From: Sinorhizobium garamanticum
Lineage (GTDB): Bacteria > Pseudomonadota > Alphaproteobacteria > Rhizobiales > Rhizobiaceae
Direction of reading: 5' to 3'
NCBI RefSeq assembly: GCF_029892065.1
Contig: NZ_CP120373.1
Coordinates: 434,001 to 498,000 of the forward strand
DNA: 64,000 bases
Part shown: positions 27,462-35,689 of the stretch, in pieces
Position numbering within the stretch: the first letter of the stretch is position 1
How the letters are laid out: the number at the start of each line of letters is the position of its first letter
Notes under the pieces: model-generated
The model's input: only the letters and a program-made list of their open reading frames with translations
Database searches by the model: none
What the model was told of the DNA's origin: nothing
Translations under genes and position numbers: made by a program

Positions 27462-27713
27462 TTAAGCGGACGCGTTGTTCTCTTCGATGGCAAACGCCAC
27501 CTGCAGTTCCATCTGTACCGCGTGCATGAATAGGCCGGCTTGGCGCGATATCTCTTCCTCGACAACGCCCGACCTTCTCAGCGCCGCGGCAAAGTCGGCC
27601 ATTTCAGACCGCCAGAAACGGTTTGCTTGCTCTCCATGGAGCCGCTGGAGGGCTTCAGCGCATCGTTTGACATCGCCCGTGCGCCGATCGGCCGGGAACT
27701 GCAGAACCGTCAT
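27462..27713 (-). CDS. DUF6074-like small protein
   Basis: An 83-aa protein from ATG 27713 (GGAGG upstream) reading MTVLQFPADRRTGDVKRCAE, then EALQRLHGEQANRFWRSEMAD. This pattern fits the DUF6074 family found in rhizobial phages and islands, function unknown. A longer frame starts at GTG 27839 and overlaps the upstream gene by 4 nt, so a 125-aa form is possible. It is the last gene of a leftward group of four. Confidence 0.7.
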   Translation of the reverse strand: MTVLQFPADRRTGDVKRCAEALQRLHGEQANRFWRSEMADFAAALRRSGVVEEEISRQAGLFMHAVQMELQVAFAIEENNASA

Positions 27714-27835
27714 GCCGCCTCCATCGTTGCCAGGCGATTCGCCTGCGGATGGGGCTACAATCGCCGCCAGTCCTTCACAAAGATTGAACAGATTGCTTAT
27801 GCCGGCTCCAAGAAGGCGACCCACGCCGACATGGC

Positions 27836-28282
27836 TCACAGCGAGTCGACGCCCTTAGCCTTTCTCGGCTTCCTCTTGGCTGGCTTGCGTTTCGGTGCCG
27901 CACTCGCTCTGGCCGCCTTCGCCTCGGCTTCGCGCTTCCTCCGAAGATCCTCGTAGAGGCGCTCAAGGTCGTCAAAAGCATCATCCATTTCGCGCTGACC
28001 GTGTTTAATTTGAAGTTGCTGATGAAGCAAAGTCGACGCGGTCACTTGCAGCGCACCTCTGACCGTCCGCTGCATTGCAAGCTTCCTTCGGCCAAACAGC
28101 GAATCGTAGTCTCTTATCTCCTCGTCCTCGAGCATCAGCGCGTTTGCGACGGAGGCTTCAGACGGCATCCTTCCGACCCTGTTGTGGAATTCGATCGCGG
28201 CCTTCACCACCTCGTCGCATCGCAGAATCACCTCATAAGGCCGGCCAGCGCCTCTCACGACCCGGGTGATGTTTGCGGCCAA
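27836..28282 (-). CDS. Hypothetical protein, basic C-terminus
   Basis: A 148-aa protein. The N-terminal ~75 residues are of mixed composition (VKAAIEFHNRVGRMPSEASV). A helical, charged region follows (REMDDAFDDLERLYEDLRRK), ending in a lysine/arginine/proline-rich tail (KRKPAKRKPRKAKG) that could bind nucleic acid. I do not recognise the family. It overlaps the 3' end of the next upstream gene by 28 bp on the same strand. Confidence 0.65.
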   Translation of the reverse strand: MAANITRVVRGAGRPYEVILRCDEVVKAAIEFHNRVGRMPSEASVANALMLEDEEIRDYDSLFGRRKLAMQRTVRGALQVTASTLLHQQLQIKHGQREMDDAFDDLERLYEDLRRKREAEAKAARASAAPKRKPAKRKPRKAKGVDSL

Positions 28283-28389
28283 GCCACCAGTTCGCTGTCG
28301 AAGTGCTGTTGGGCCATGCGCTTGTTAGGCTTCGGATGTGGATTGTCCGCGACTACAGTGAGCTTCGGCCGATCTTGATCATCGCTCAT
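28255..28389 (-). CDS. Hypothetical 44-aa protein
   Basis: From ATG 28389: MSDDQDRPKLTVVADNPHPK followed by PNKRMAQQHFDSEL. It has GGAGGGG upstream at a long spacing and overlaps the following gene. The TVVADNPxPKPN wording is reminiscent of short rhizobial phage or plasmid proteins, but no function is known. Confidence 0.5.
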   Translation of the reverse strand: MSDDQDRPKLTVVADNPHPKPNKRMAQQHFDSELVAWPQTSPGS

Positions 28390-28488
28390 GGAAAATCCTG
28401 CCCCTCCAAGCAAAAAGGGCAGGGCGAGTCTGTTGTCGTGATCTGGCAAGGCCTTCTGATGGCGGCCCTTATGCCCTTCTCATGATGA

Positions 28489-28857
28489 TCATGACTGTTT
28501 CTTGCCCCAATATGCTGCCTGGTAGGCCTTATGCAATTGGCGCGCGCGCCGGTCGAGTTCATAGGCCATGAAGGTGATGTTCGCTCGCGATTCGGCGCAG
28601 ACGATCGCGTCCGCATCGGGATCGGTGTTTCTGAAACCGAGTGCCGCCTGAAACTCAAACTCGATGAGGTCGTGAAGCACGGTCGCCATCTGCATGACCG
28701 CGCCCACCTCGCATTCGAGTTCGCGCATGGATGAGACGACCGCTCGGCCATTGGTCTGGGCAACGATGGATTCAGCCTCTTTGTTCAGACGGTCGAGCTT
28801 GGGCAGGGCTTCAGCGACGGCAGGCGTGGGTTGATGCAGCATTGGTCTCGTCCCCAT
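28489..28857 (-). CDS. Hypothetical prophage early protein
   Basis: A 122-aa protein from ATG 28857 (ATG 28842 is an alternative). It is predicted helical with no membrane segment: EALPKLDRLNKEAESIVAQT, then MATVLHDLIEFEFQAALGFR. It is the first gene of the leftward group and divergent from the XRE repressor, so probably repressor-controlled. Family not recognised. Confidence 0.65.
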   Translation of the reverse strand: MGTRPMLHQPTPAVAEALPKLDRLNKEAESIVAQTNGRAVVSSMRELECEVGAVMQMATVLHDLIEFEFQAALGFRNTDPDADAIVCAESRANITFMAYELDRRARQLHKAYQAAYWGKKQS

Positions 28858-28869
28858 TGAGTTAAGATT

Positions 28870-28926
28870 ACACTTCTGATACAACCTTGCACAAATCACA
28901 AGTCAACACTTTTGATGTAAGGTTGC
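28870..28926. promoter_or_regulatory. Repeated operator candidate between divergent prophage genes
   Basis: Two related 21-bp units in direct orientation start at 28870 and 28906. Both follow ACACTTyTGATryAA and end in TTGC, 36 bp apart. They occupy the intergenic region between the XRE repressor and the leftward genes, where lambdoid-type operators would be expected. Confidence 0.55.
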
Positions 28927-28931
28927 TAATT

Positions 28932-29186
28932 TTGTCTATCACATCGGAACAGTGCCGTGCGGGTCGTGCCATATTGGGATGGTCTCAAGAACAGCTCGCC
29001 AGTGCCTCGAAGGTAGCCAAGGCGACGATTGCCAATTTCGAGGCGGGTAAACGGACGCCATACGATCGCACCCTGCAGGACATGCGGGAAGCGATGGAGG
29101 CGGCCGGCGTGATCTTCCAGGCTGAAGGCGAGATGGTCGACGGCGGCCCTGGAGTGAGGCTGAGAAGCGGAGGCGATCAGTCATGA
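28932..29186 (+). CDS. XRE-family transcriptional regulator
   Basis: An 84-aa helix-turn-helix protein from TTG 28932 (TAAGG 9 nt upstream). The HTH covers most of the protein: QCRAGRAILGWSQEQLASAS, then KVAKATIANFEAGKRTPY. It resembles short XRE regulators common in alphaproteobacterial prophages (the EQCRAGRAxLGWSQ type). There is no cleavage or oligomerisation domain. It probably represses the divergent leftward genes and itself through the direct-repeat sites just upstream. Confidence 0.85.
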   Translation: MSITSEQCRAGRAILGWSQEQLASASKVAKATIANFEAGKRTPYDRTLQDMREAMEAAGVIFQAEGEMVDGGPGVRLRSGGDQS

Positions 29187-29226
29187 TTCCGATCGGCAAA
29201 GCCAGAGAGCGAGAAAATACAGGCGG

Positions 29227-29580
29227 TTAAGCCTTTTCGTCTTCATCGCATCCAAAGACATAAACCCGGATTAGCTTAGGGTCTGCCTCTAGCTTTCCAA
29301 TGATTTCATCGATGAATTTCTGCACCCTTCCGTCAGCTTCAGAAGGGTCCTTACCTACTTCAATCAGGTCTCTCTTGCCTTCCTGGTAGAGACGGTCTGC
29401 CTTCACCCTCTGGGCTGCCTCTGAGACCTTGTTGCCTGCGTGCCTGTAGGCTTCCGCTAAGATCCTGTGCACGGCAGTGCAGTGGAAGTAGTGATACCTG
29501 GGGACGTGTCGCTTCCGTTCCTGTGCGGAGACAGCGGTCGAAAGCGAAAGTATGAGAGCCGCAACAAGCTGAAGTTTCAT
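29227..29580 (-). CDS. Exported hypothetical protein
   Basis: A 117-aa protein with a clear signal peptide (MKLQLVAALILSLSTAVSAQ). The mature part is charged and helical with two Cys (YFHCTAVHR and VFGCDEDEKA) that could form a disulfide. I do not recognise the family; it is probably a cargo gene of the element. Confidence 0.7.
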   Translation of the reverse strand: MKLQLVAALILSLSTAVSAQERKRHVPRYHYFHCTAVHRILAEAYRHAGNKVSEAAQRVKADRLYQEGKRDLIEVGKDPSEADGRVQKFIDEIIGKLEADPKLIRVYVFGCDEDEKA

Positions 29581-29611
29581 GTCGGATTAAAGCCCCTTGC
29601 CCCAAAAGGCC

Positions 29612-29830
29612 TTAGTCAGCCCTTTTCTTCGCACCTCGTCTAGCCTGTTCCTTCTCCTGCTTTTCGATCCATTGCAGGAGGGTGGATTTCCTGGCGGCCA
29701 CGGTTCTGCCTATCCGGAAGGCCGGTAGGTTCCCCTTGCTCGTCATGCCAGGAGACTTGCCGGGTGCGTAATACCGAGGAAGCGGGCGATCTCTTGCTTT
29801 GCCGATCGCTGCAGGCTCTCGATCAGACAT
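29612..29830 (-). CDS. Small basic protein, possible excisionase-like HTH
   Basis: A 72-aa protein from ATG 29830 (GGGAAGG just upstream, short spacing). The segment FRIGRTVAARKSTLLQWIEK resembles the second half of MerR/excisionase-type winged helices, where a recognition wing is followed by LxxWIE. The C-terminus is very basic. It could be a recombination directionality factor, but the first helices are not convincing. Confidence 0.45.
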   Translation of the reverse strand: MSDREPAAIGKARDRPLPRYYAPGKSPGMTSKGNLPAFRIGRTVAARKSTLLQWIEKQEKEQARRGAKKRAD

Positions 29831-30082
29831 AGCCTTCCCGCCCAAAATCCCCGCGTAGGAGACGGATTTCTGCCGGCCGACATCGCGCCGATACAGAGAC
29901 ATAGGGAAAGCCTTGCCCGAGCATTTTCCTGCTGTGGGGAGCCGTCGGCTTCGGCGCGGGTTTGATTTCCGTTTGATTAAATTCAATCAGGGCGGACTTT
30001 GGAGGCATACAGAATGCGCACACAAGCAGCGCGGAGGGCATATCCCGGAGGCCCGCCCTTTTCTCTAACCTCTTCCCGCCAA

Positions 30083-30442
30083 TTACGGTCTCAGACTCTC
30101 GCGTAGCGAAGCTTCCAGGAAAGGCATCACGTAATCCACCATTTCGGTACTGTGCAGGCGCATTTCCTTGTCATGCGGCCAATGATTTTTGTTAGCGTGG
30201 TCAATATGCTGCACCAGTTGTCTCGGGTCTGGTGTGCGAGAATTGTAGAATCTTACCAGTACATACTTCTTGCGAACCTTCACTTCGGCAAATATGCGAT
30301 TGATCGAGTAGGTAAGCCGTTGCTGGGGCGTCGCATCTTCTTTTATTCGTCTGTCTAGCATCAAAATCCGCCTTCTCAGTCCGTCCAGAATGGGGCGGAC
30401 TTCAGGTTCGGCGTATGCGATGTGCTCTTCAATCATGCCCAT
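30083..30442 (-). CDS. DUF5655-like protein
   Basis: A 119-aa protein. VRPILDGLRRRILMLDRRIK near the N-terminus and the alternating strands YVLVRFYNSRTPDPRQLV fit DUF5655, a small predicted nuclease-like or nucleic-acid-binding domain found alone or next to nucleases. There is no signal peptide. It lies among unknown genes of the prophage-like segment. Confidence 0.55.
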   Translation of the reverse strand: MGMIEEHIAYAEPEVRPILDGLRRRILMLDRRIKEDATPQQRLTYSINRIFAEVKVRKKYVLVRFYNSRTPDPRQLVQHIDHANKNHWPHDKEMRLHSTEMVDYVMPFLEASLRESLRP

Positions 30443-30627
30443 GGATCGATTTCTCCGGGTTCCGGGTCGGCGAGGTTATTGCACAGGAAAGACGTTGGAG
30501 CTCGTGATTGTACGCAAATGCCGTCTGCAATCACACTAACCCCTTTGGGCGGCGCCATAATCCTTGACTGCAGCGTGCACTGTGCGACCCTTCAAGCTCC
30601 TGGTTGTAGTGCGTGGGACGGACGCCG

Positions 30628-31068
30628 ATGATCCGCGACTTTTCTAGGAGCGCAGCGCTGGTCTGCCTCTGCACCTTCCTTTCTGGATGCTGGCCAGGGG
30701 AGTGCTATCCGCCATTGCCTCCGCTGCTGCGCGATTTAGAAGCCTCGGGAGGCTGGTGGACCAACGGGTGCCCCCCTCCCGAAGATTTTCTTCGTAGCCG
30801 CATGCGAGAAGGCGTTTCACCGGAGCTCACAAAGCGATTGCGGATGCGGTTCCCGGCCGGCAGTGATGCGGCGGCGTTGGAACGATACCTGCAGGGAGAA
30901 GGGTTCCAGATTTCCTCACCTTGTGGTGAGCGTGCTCCGAGAGTGCGTCTGGGTCAGTTTCACCAAGAGGGTTGCCCGTACCCGATGAATGCGAAGATAG
31001 CTTGGGAGCGAGCAGAGGACGGAACAGTGACCTGGGTAAAAGGTCACGTCTTTTACAAATACCCGTAG
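30628..31068 (+). CDS. Hypothetical lipoprotein
   Basis: A 146-aa protein from ATG 30628 with a lipoprotein signal (AALVCLCTFLSGC, lipobox LSGC). The mature part has paired Cys residues and shows no family I recognise. It may be a lysogenic-conversion or envelope protein of the element. It converges with the nuclease gene at 31120. Confidence 0.65.
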   Translation: MIRDFSRSAALVCLCTFLSGCWPGECYPPLPPLLRDLEASGGWWTNGCPPPEDFLRSRMREGVSPELTKRLRMRFPAGSDAAALERYLQGEGFQISSPCGERAPRVRLGQFHQEGCPYPMNAKIAWERAEDGTVTWVKGHVFYKYP

Positions 31069-31119
31069 GCTCGCGTTACGCCGCCGATCGCTCCTGCTGG
31101 TCTCGTGGGGCGTGCCATC

Positions 31120-31836
31120 TTATCCGCACCACGACGGCTTGAAGCCAAGCCAATGGTGAGCAAGCCCCTCGTCGACGAGTTGTGCCCCGAGCGATCGGCC
31201 GCCTCGGTAGACCTCGCGCAGCTTCCGACCGTATTTGTCCTCATCGCTGAGGCCTGCTTTGAGACCGAAGGCGCCGGCGTTCAGAAGCGATTGAAGGCGG
31301 AGCTTGGCCTGCTCGCCTAGCGCCTTCTCCTCTGCGCAACACGGCTCGCTGATCTCCGGCGTGTCGACGTCCGAGATCCCGTACTTGATGCCCTCGAGCC
31401 AGAATGTATCACCGTCCACGACGCAGGTTATCCGCGCGTCCGATGCGCATATGGGGAAGGATGCGGAAATGGTGTCTTCCGGCGGCACGGTTGCCCAGCC
31501 GTAGGCTCCACCTATCACGATGCCAGCGAGAGGCAACATAAACACCCAGGGGGATAAACCCCTTCTAGGCGCCGCCGGGCCTTTGATCGGATTGAATTCG
31601 GTGAATCCCCCCACGGCCTCCCGCGACGCTCGCGGCTTCTTGCCTGTCCGACCAAACAAGGAATTGGCGACAAGTATCGCGCAAACTAGCACGCCGCCTA
31701 TGACCAGCGCGAAGGGCGAGCGACTTCCGCCTCCACCGCCCCCTCGCCTGCGCGCCTCGGCGTCATTTGGAAGCAAAAGCAGAAGTGGGCCGAGCACCAA
31801 AGCGCGGCGGCTTAACTGGGATGGCGTGACGCGCAT
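31120..31836 (-). CDS. Membrane-anchored thermonuclease-family (SNase) protein
   Basis: A 238-aa protein. An N-terminal signal-like segment (RRALVLGPLLLLLP), a Gly-rich stretch and two membrane segments (FALVIGGVLVCAILVAN and VFMLPLAGIVIGGAYGW) precede a C-terminal SNase domain. The nuclease part shows ITCVVDGDTFWLEGIKYGIS, VDTPEI with the catalytic Asp region, GEQAKLRLQSLLN, and DKYGRKLREVYRGGRSLG with the active-site Arg region. The active site is probably periplasmic, where it could degrade incoming DNA. The fusion to membrane segments is unusual compared with soluble micrococcal nucleases. Confidence 0.85.
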   Translation of the reverse strand: MRVTPSQLSRRALVLGPLLLLLPNDAEARRRGGGGGGSRSPFALVIGGVLVCAILVANSLFGRTGKKPRASREAVGGFTEFNPIKGPAAPRRGLSPWVFMLPLAGIVIGGAYGWATVPPEDTISASFPICASDARITCVVDGDTFWLEGIKYGISDVDTPEISEPCCAEEKALGEQAKLRLQSLLNAGAFGLKAGLSDEDKYGRKLREVYRGGRSLGAQLVDEGLAHHWLGFKPSWCG

Positions 31837-32002
31837 CTGGTCCCCTCAACCGAAACTGCACAAACCCCTCTTTCATATGGAAGCACAAAGGAGACAGTGA
31901 GTCGAGTAGAGGCAGAGCTGCGCGCGTGAGTTGCGAGACTCGGCGCAAATAATTTTGACGGTCGGTTCTGGCACGGCCTGATCTTTGCGGCAGATCGGAT
32001 AT

Positions 32003-32635
32003 CTATGCGGCGGCCTTCAGTTCCACGGCATCCGCCTCTCGGGCCATGCGCATGAACTTGTGCGCGATATGCAGGGATAAACCCGACTTTTCCTGGACCC
32101 AGAGCGTGAAATGGCCGTGTGGCAAGCTCCGTTTGATCCCGGTCAGCTCGCGACCGTATTGAATCTCCTGTTCCTTGGTTCGGCGGACGCGCTTCGCGTA
32201 CTTTTCGGTTGCGCCCTTCCCCGCCAGGCTCTTTTGCGCCTTCACCCAGAGCTGGTAATGGATGACGCCGGCCAGGGCATAGCGCTGGCGAACAACGCCG
32301 CGAAGCTGGGAAGTGATGTAGCAGATCCATCCCATCGGGAGCTCGTCGAGCCAGTCGAGGAACTGGGACGTATGTTCTTCGACCCATTCAGGGCATGCCC
32401 TAATCAGATCACTGAAAGCCCAGAGCGTGAACACGTCGATCAGCCCTTCCTTGCCTTTAGTTTCCGCCAACTCGGTCATGACCATGCGGAAATGCCCTTC
32501 GCCGTGTTTCGCGATAATCCGGGCCATCGTGGCTACGGCGCGAGTCTCACCAGGCATGGGGAAGACGTTTCCCGGAACGATCTTGATTCCGTATTCATCG
32601 CATATGGAGCGGGCGAGCGCTTCGGACATGGTCAA
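32003..32635 (-). CDS. Hypothetical prophage protein
   Basis: A 210-aa protein from ATG 32635 with a mainly helical, charged sequence (TMARIIAKHGEGHFRMVMTE, LIDVFTLWAFSDLIRACPEW). It has no membrane segment or signal peptide. I recall similar proteins in rhizobial prophages but know no function. It is immediately downstream, in transcription order, of the tail-protein fragment. Confidence 0.7.
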   Translation of the reverse strand: MTMSEALARSICDEYGIKIVPGNVFPMPGETRAVATMARIIAKHGEGHFRMVMTELAETKGKEGLIDVFTLWAFSDLIRACPEWVEEHTSQFLDWLDELPMGWICYITSQLRGVVRQRYALAGVIHYQLWVKAQKSLAGKGATEKYAKRVRRTKEQEIQYGRELTGIKRSLPHGHFTLWVQEKSGLSLHIAHKFMRMAREADAVELKAAA

Positions 32636-32644
32636 CTCCTTTGT

Positions 32645-32870
32645 TTAGGACGCCGGGAACCGTTCGGCCGGCGGCGTGAAGCTCGCGGTAAATCGGCAAG
32701 CCTCCGTGACGCGCAACTCGTCGAGATAGCCATTCCACGAACAGTTGTCGGGGGCGGTGGAAGCTCGCCCGACATCGAAACTGTTAGGCAGCGTCGCGGT
32801 GTTGGTGTTGCTGATCGACTGCAGGACGCCGTCGATGAAGCAGCGCACCACGTTCGCGGCGACATTCCGA
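32645..32870 (-). pseudogene. LamG-type phage tail protein, C-terminal remnant
   Basis: Reading leftward, a ~75-codon stretch contains VRCFIDGVLQSISNTNTATL, FDVGRASTAPD and NGYLDELRVTEACRF, then TASFTPP. This is the end of a concanavalin/LamG domain as found in phage tail and fibre proteins. Homology begins abruptly near 32870, where the integrase remnant on the opposite strand starts, so a deletion joined the two. Confidence 0.75.
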
Positions 32871-33520
32871 CCAATGCTGAGATCCGGGCCATTCTCGACG
32901 CTGCTACCGGCCGATATCGCCCGCTCTTGGTGACTATGATCTTCACTGGCATCCGAGCCAGCGAGGCGCGCGGACTGCGGTGGGAAGATGTCGACCTGAA
33001 GCAAGCAATCCTGCACGTGAGGCAGCGAGCCGACCGCTATGGCGATGTCGGGATGCCAAAGTCCGAAGCAGGGCAGCGAACCGTTCCCCTGCCCCCGATC
33101 GCCGTCAACACACTGAAGGAATGGAAGTTGGCTTGCCCCAAGAGCGAGGCCGGGCTTGCCTTCCCCAATTCGGTCGGGAACATCGAGAACCACCAGAACA
33201 TGCTCAAGCGCGGTCTGTGGCCGATTCTGATCGCCGCGGGCGTCACCACCACCACCGACGAATTGGACAAGGATGGAAAGCCGATCCTTGCGCCGAAGTA
33301 TTCAGGCTTTCATGCGTTACGCCATTGGTTCGCGAGCTGGTGCATCAACCGGAAGGCAGATGGAGGCTTAGAGCTGACGGCTAAGGCCGTTCAGGTGCGA
33401 ATGGGCCATAGCTCCATTCAGGTCACGTTCGACACCTATGGGCACCTGTTCCCGACAGTGGATGAAGCAGCGGAAATGGCGGCAGCCGAGCATGCCCTGT
33501 TCGCGATCGACCCGACATAG
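32859..33520 (+). pseudogene. Tyrosine recombinase (phage integrase), N-terminally truncated
   Basis: The catalytic domain is nearly complete. It starts near GDIPTNAEIRAIL and includes FTGIRASEARGLRWEDVDL (first catalytic Arg), HALRHWFASW (HxxR), MGHSSIQVTFDTYGHLFP (second His and the Tyr nucleophile) and a normal C-terminus. The core-binding and arm-binding N-terminal domains are missing; the frame continues upstream only through unrelated sequence overlapping the tail-protein remnant. It ends 50 bp before the tRNA-derived repeat. Probably inactive, although the catalytic residues remain. Confidence 0.85.
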
Positions 33521-33569
33521 ACGCGACATGCAGCAAAAAAGATGAGCCTTTTCAACGGTGGGTGGAACA

Positions 33570-33610
33570 CTCTCACTCCGTTAGTCCTGGTTCGAACCCA
33601 AGGTCCCCAG
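33570..33610 (+). repeat. Attachment-site copy: tRNA-Gln anticodon-to-T-arm duplicate
   Basis: 41 nt matching tRNA-Gln bases 27218-27258 with four mismatches (one in the anticodon loop, three in the T-arm). The stretch ACTCCGTTAGTCCTGGTTCG is exact. It cannot form a tRNA because the 5' half is absent. Confidence 0.85.
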
Positions 33611-34255
33611 GTAGGCACAATTTACGCCTGTAGCGCCCCATTCTGATCTGCCGATCGTCTCCAAAAATTCTGCAGATTTTACAGCCACATGCTACCTTTT
33701 CCGCGCCGGTAGCCGCAGCCTCGCGCTACTCCGATGTCGCAATCTACGATCGCACGAAAATTGGCTGGGGACCCAATTTCCTTCGGAGCGCGGCTACGGA
33801 AACTTGTGACCCTTTCCGGACGTTCGCTCGCCCGGGGAACGACCCGTTTCTTACCCAGAGCGGGCTACGACACCGGTACCAAGCGTTAGATTTTAGCCAC
33901 TAGGGTAGTCGTTAAGCCGCGATCAGGCTGCTGATCGCCGGTGCGATCGGCTACGGGTACGCACTCAATTGTCGAGCGGGTCAGCGAGAGCGCCCAGAAG
34001 GTCTCGACACCAGGCTTGGGGCCAACACCCTGAAGGTGACCGGCTACATGCGCCGAGCCTGGCTTTTGTTCCATTCGTCGGCCGGCGCCAACTGGCATGG
34101 GCTCTGATCCCTCAGCAAAGGATGCGCCCCTCCCTGAATTTCCAACAACTTTAGGACTTAACCGCGCAGCGTTGTTTGCTCTGACGAGGCTGCCGGTATA
34201 AAGTTGTGCCCATCGGCCAAGAACAAGTGCCGGAATCGTCCAGGGGAGGATTTCG
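33611..34255. other. Gene-free segment after the first att copy
   Basis: No supported coding sequence. Six-frame reading gives only short frames without recognisable domains, and base composition is mixed. It probably represents decayed island sequence. Confidence 0.6.
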
Positions 34256-34705
34256 ATGCGCTACTTTCTAGCGTCTTTTTGTTTCATCGCACTCGTTATC
34301 GGTGAACCTGCCGGTGCCCAGACAGCCCAATCAAGCATAGAGGCGAACAATGCCGACTTCGTCGCCAAGTTTGCCGCTAAGGATGCGAAAGGCCTGGCTC
34401 AACACTATACCGAAGACGCAGTAGCGTTTCCTCCCAACGAGAACCGGATCGCCGGCCGCGAAAGCGTTCAGAAGATGTGGCAGAGCTGGATTGATGCCGG
34501 ATTGACCGATCTGACACTGAAAGCGGCGCAGGTCGAGGAGAGTGGCAATCTCGCGTATGAGGAGGGCACCTACTCTATCAAGATTCCCGGCAAGGACGGC
34601 AAGACCAGCGAGGAAATCGGCAAATACATTGTCGTATGGAAGAAGGGCGACGACGGCGAGTGGCGACTGCATCGGGATATCTGGAATACGAACCCTGCCA
34701 AGTAG
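34256..34705 (+). CDS. Exported SnoaL/NTF2-like protein (DUF4440 type)
   Basis: A 149-aa protein from ATG 34256 (GGGGAGGA upstream) with a signal peptide (FLASFCFIALVIGEPAGA). The mature part has the cone-shaped NTF2-like fold pattern: NNADFVAKFAAKDAKGLAQH, YTEDAVAFPPNENRIAGRES and a C-terminal WRLHRDIWNTN. It corresponds to ketosteroid-isomerase-like DUF4440 proteins of unknown substrate. A 9-bp stem (34688-34696 with 34704-34712) overlaps its stop codon. Confidence 0.85.
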   Translation: MRYFLASFCFIALVIGEPAGAQTAQSSIEANNADFVAKFAAKDAKGLAQHYTEDAVAFPPNENRIAGRESVQKMWQSWIDAGLTDLTLKAAQVEESGNLAYEEGTYSIKIPGKDGKTSEEIGKYIVVWKKGDDGEWRLHRDIWNTNPAK

Positions 34706-34712
34706 GGTTCGT
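34688..34712 (+). terminator. Hairpin spanning the stop codon of the SnoaL-like gene
   Basis: ACGAACCCT and AGGGTTCGT flank a 7-nt loop. There is no T-tract. The sequence from 34713 to 35061 shows no gene. Confidence 0.4.
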
Positions 34713-35061
34713 GCTCGCGTTGCCGCTCGGCTGCGGCATGCAAACGCTTCCTGCGCGCTATGTCAAAGCGATTTAGAGACGCGATGCATCCAGCAGGTTA
34801 AAAATGCGACAGTCTCGGCGTTTCACAAGGGCAGGGTCCGACCCACGCGGTCGCTCGGGTTCACCATCGCTCTGGCGCAAGTTGGCGCTTTCTGCGCGTT
34901 CAGATCCACGGCAGCAATGTGAACTTTCCACCCTCTCGCGACCTGTGAGGAACTTGAAAGGCCCATCCACGACGGATGGAACCGAAAGATCGACCCGAAA
35001 CGGCCGTTGAGTCGCGCAGTTCCTGCCTGCTAGTCTAGCTTGAGAAAACAGGGTAGTGCCT

Positions 35062-35399
35062 ATGACACAGACTGCGCATGGCAAGTGTCACTGTGGAGCG
35101 GTTCAGCTATCGGTGCCCCGCCTGCCTGCGATGTGACGGAATGCCACTGCTCGATTTGTCGTCGCTATGGTGCCTGGTGGGCCTACTACAAGGTGGAGGA
35201 AGTCTCCTTCACGGGGCCGACTGAGGTGTATGTTTGGGGGCGTAAATACATCACCTTTCACCGATGCTCAAAATGTGGATGTGTAGTCGCCTGGACACCG
35301 CGAGGGGACTACCCTGAATGCGCGGTGAATGCGAGAACGCTTGAAGGGCTTGATCTCGATACCGTGCGCGTCATCGTGGAAGAAGATGCTTCGGTGTAG
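35062..35399 (+). pseudogene. GFA/Mss4-like zinc protein with a frameshift
   Basis: The N-terminus from ATG 35062 reads MTQTAHGKCHCGAVQLSV and stops at 35134. From about 35115 the next frame continues the same family: CDVTECHCSICRRYG, FHRCSKCGCVVAW and a normal end. The CxC...CxxC and CxxCGC zinc ligands of the glutathione-dependent formaldehyde-activating (GFA) fold are all present but split by a one-base shift in the GGTGCCCCGCCTGCC run. This is either a recent pseudogene or a sequencing error. Confidence 0.75.
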
Positions 35400-35689
35400 T
35401 TCTTATATCCGAAGAGTGGCCGCTTGCCGGCGCATGGAAGCGGTCGCAATCTACCGTGATGGCCGGCGGCTTTCCACCCGACCGCGACATTCCGGCCGAC
35501 TCTGGTTTTCTTCTGAGCGCTCCGTTTCACTTGTGAAATTGACAGCGAACTGCCGCCTTGAGCGTCGTTCGGTGGTGCCGGTAGAAGTGCCGTTGGTCGC
35601 CGCATTCGGCGGTTGCGTCGCCCCATCCCTGACCCCTGCGCGGCTACGGTGACGCTCGCTGCACCTGATCTGGCGCGCGCCCCGTTTCC

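Larger units (their letters stand above)
27218..33610. mobile_element. Decayed prophage-like element between tRNA-Gln and first att copy
   Basis: About 6.4 kb. It contains a leftward group of four small genes divergent from an XRE repressor, several unknown cargo genes, a tail-protein fragment and a tyrosine integrase lacking its N-terminal half that ends 50 bp before the att copy. No complete structural or replication module remains, so it should be immobile on its own. Confidence 0.75.

Noticed and set aside
32111..32858. Full-length integrase start at 32111
   Set aside because: The upstream part is antisense to the phage protein genes at 32003-32870 and has no recombinase features.
33570..33610. 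Second tRNA gene
   Set aside because: Only the 3' half with four mismatches; no acceptor 5' strand or D-arm, so it is an attachment-site copy.
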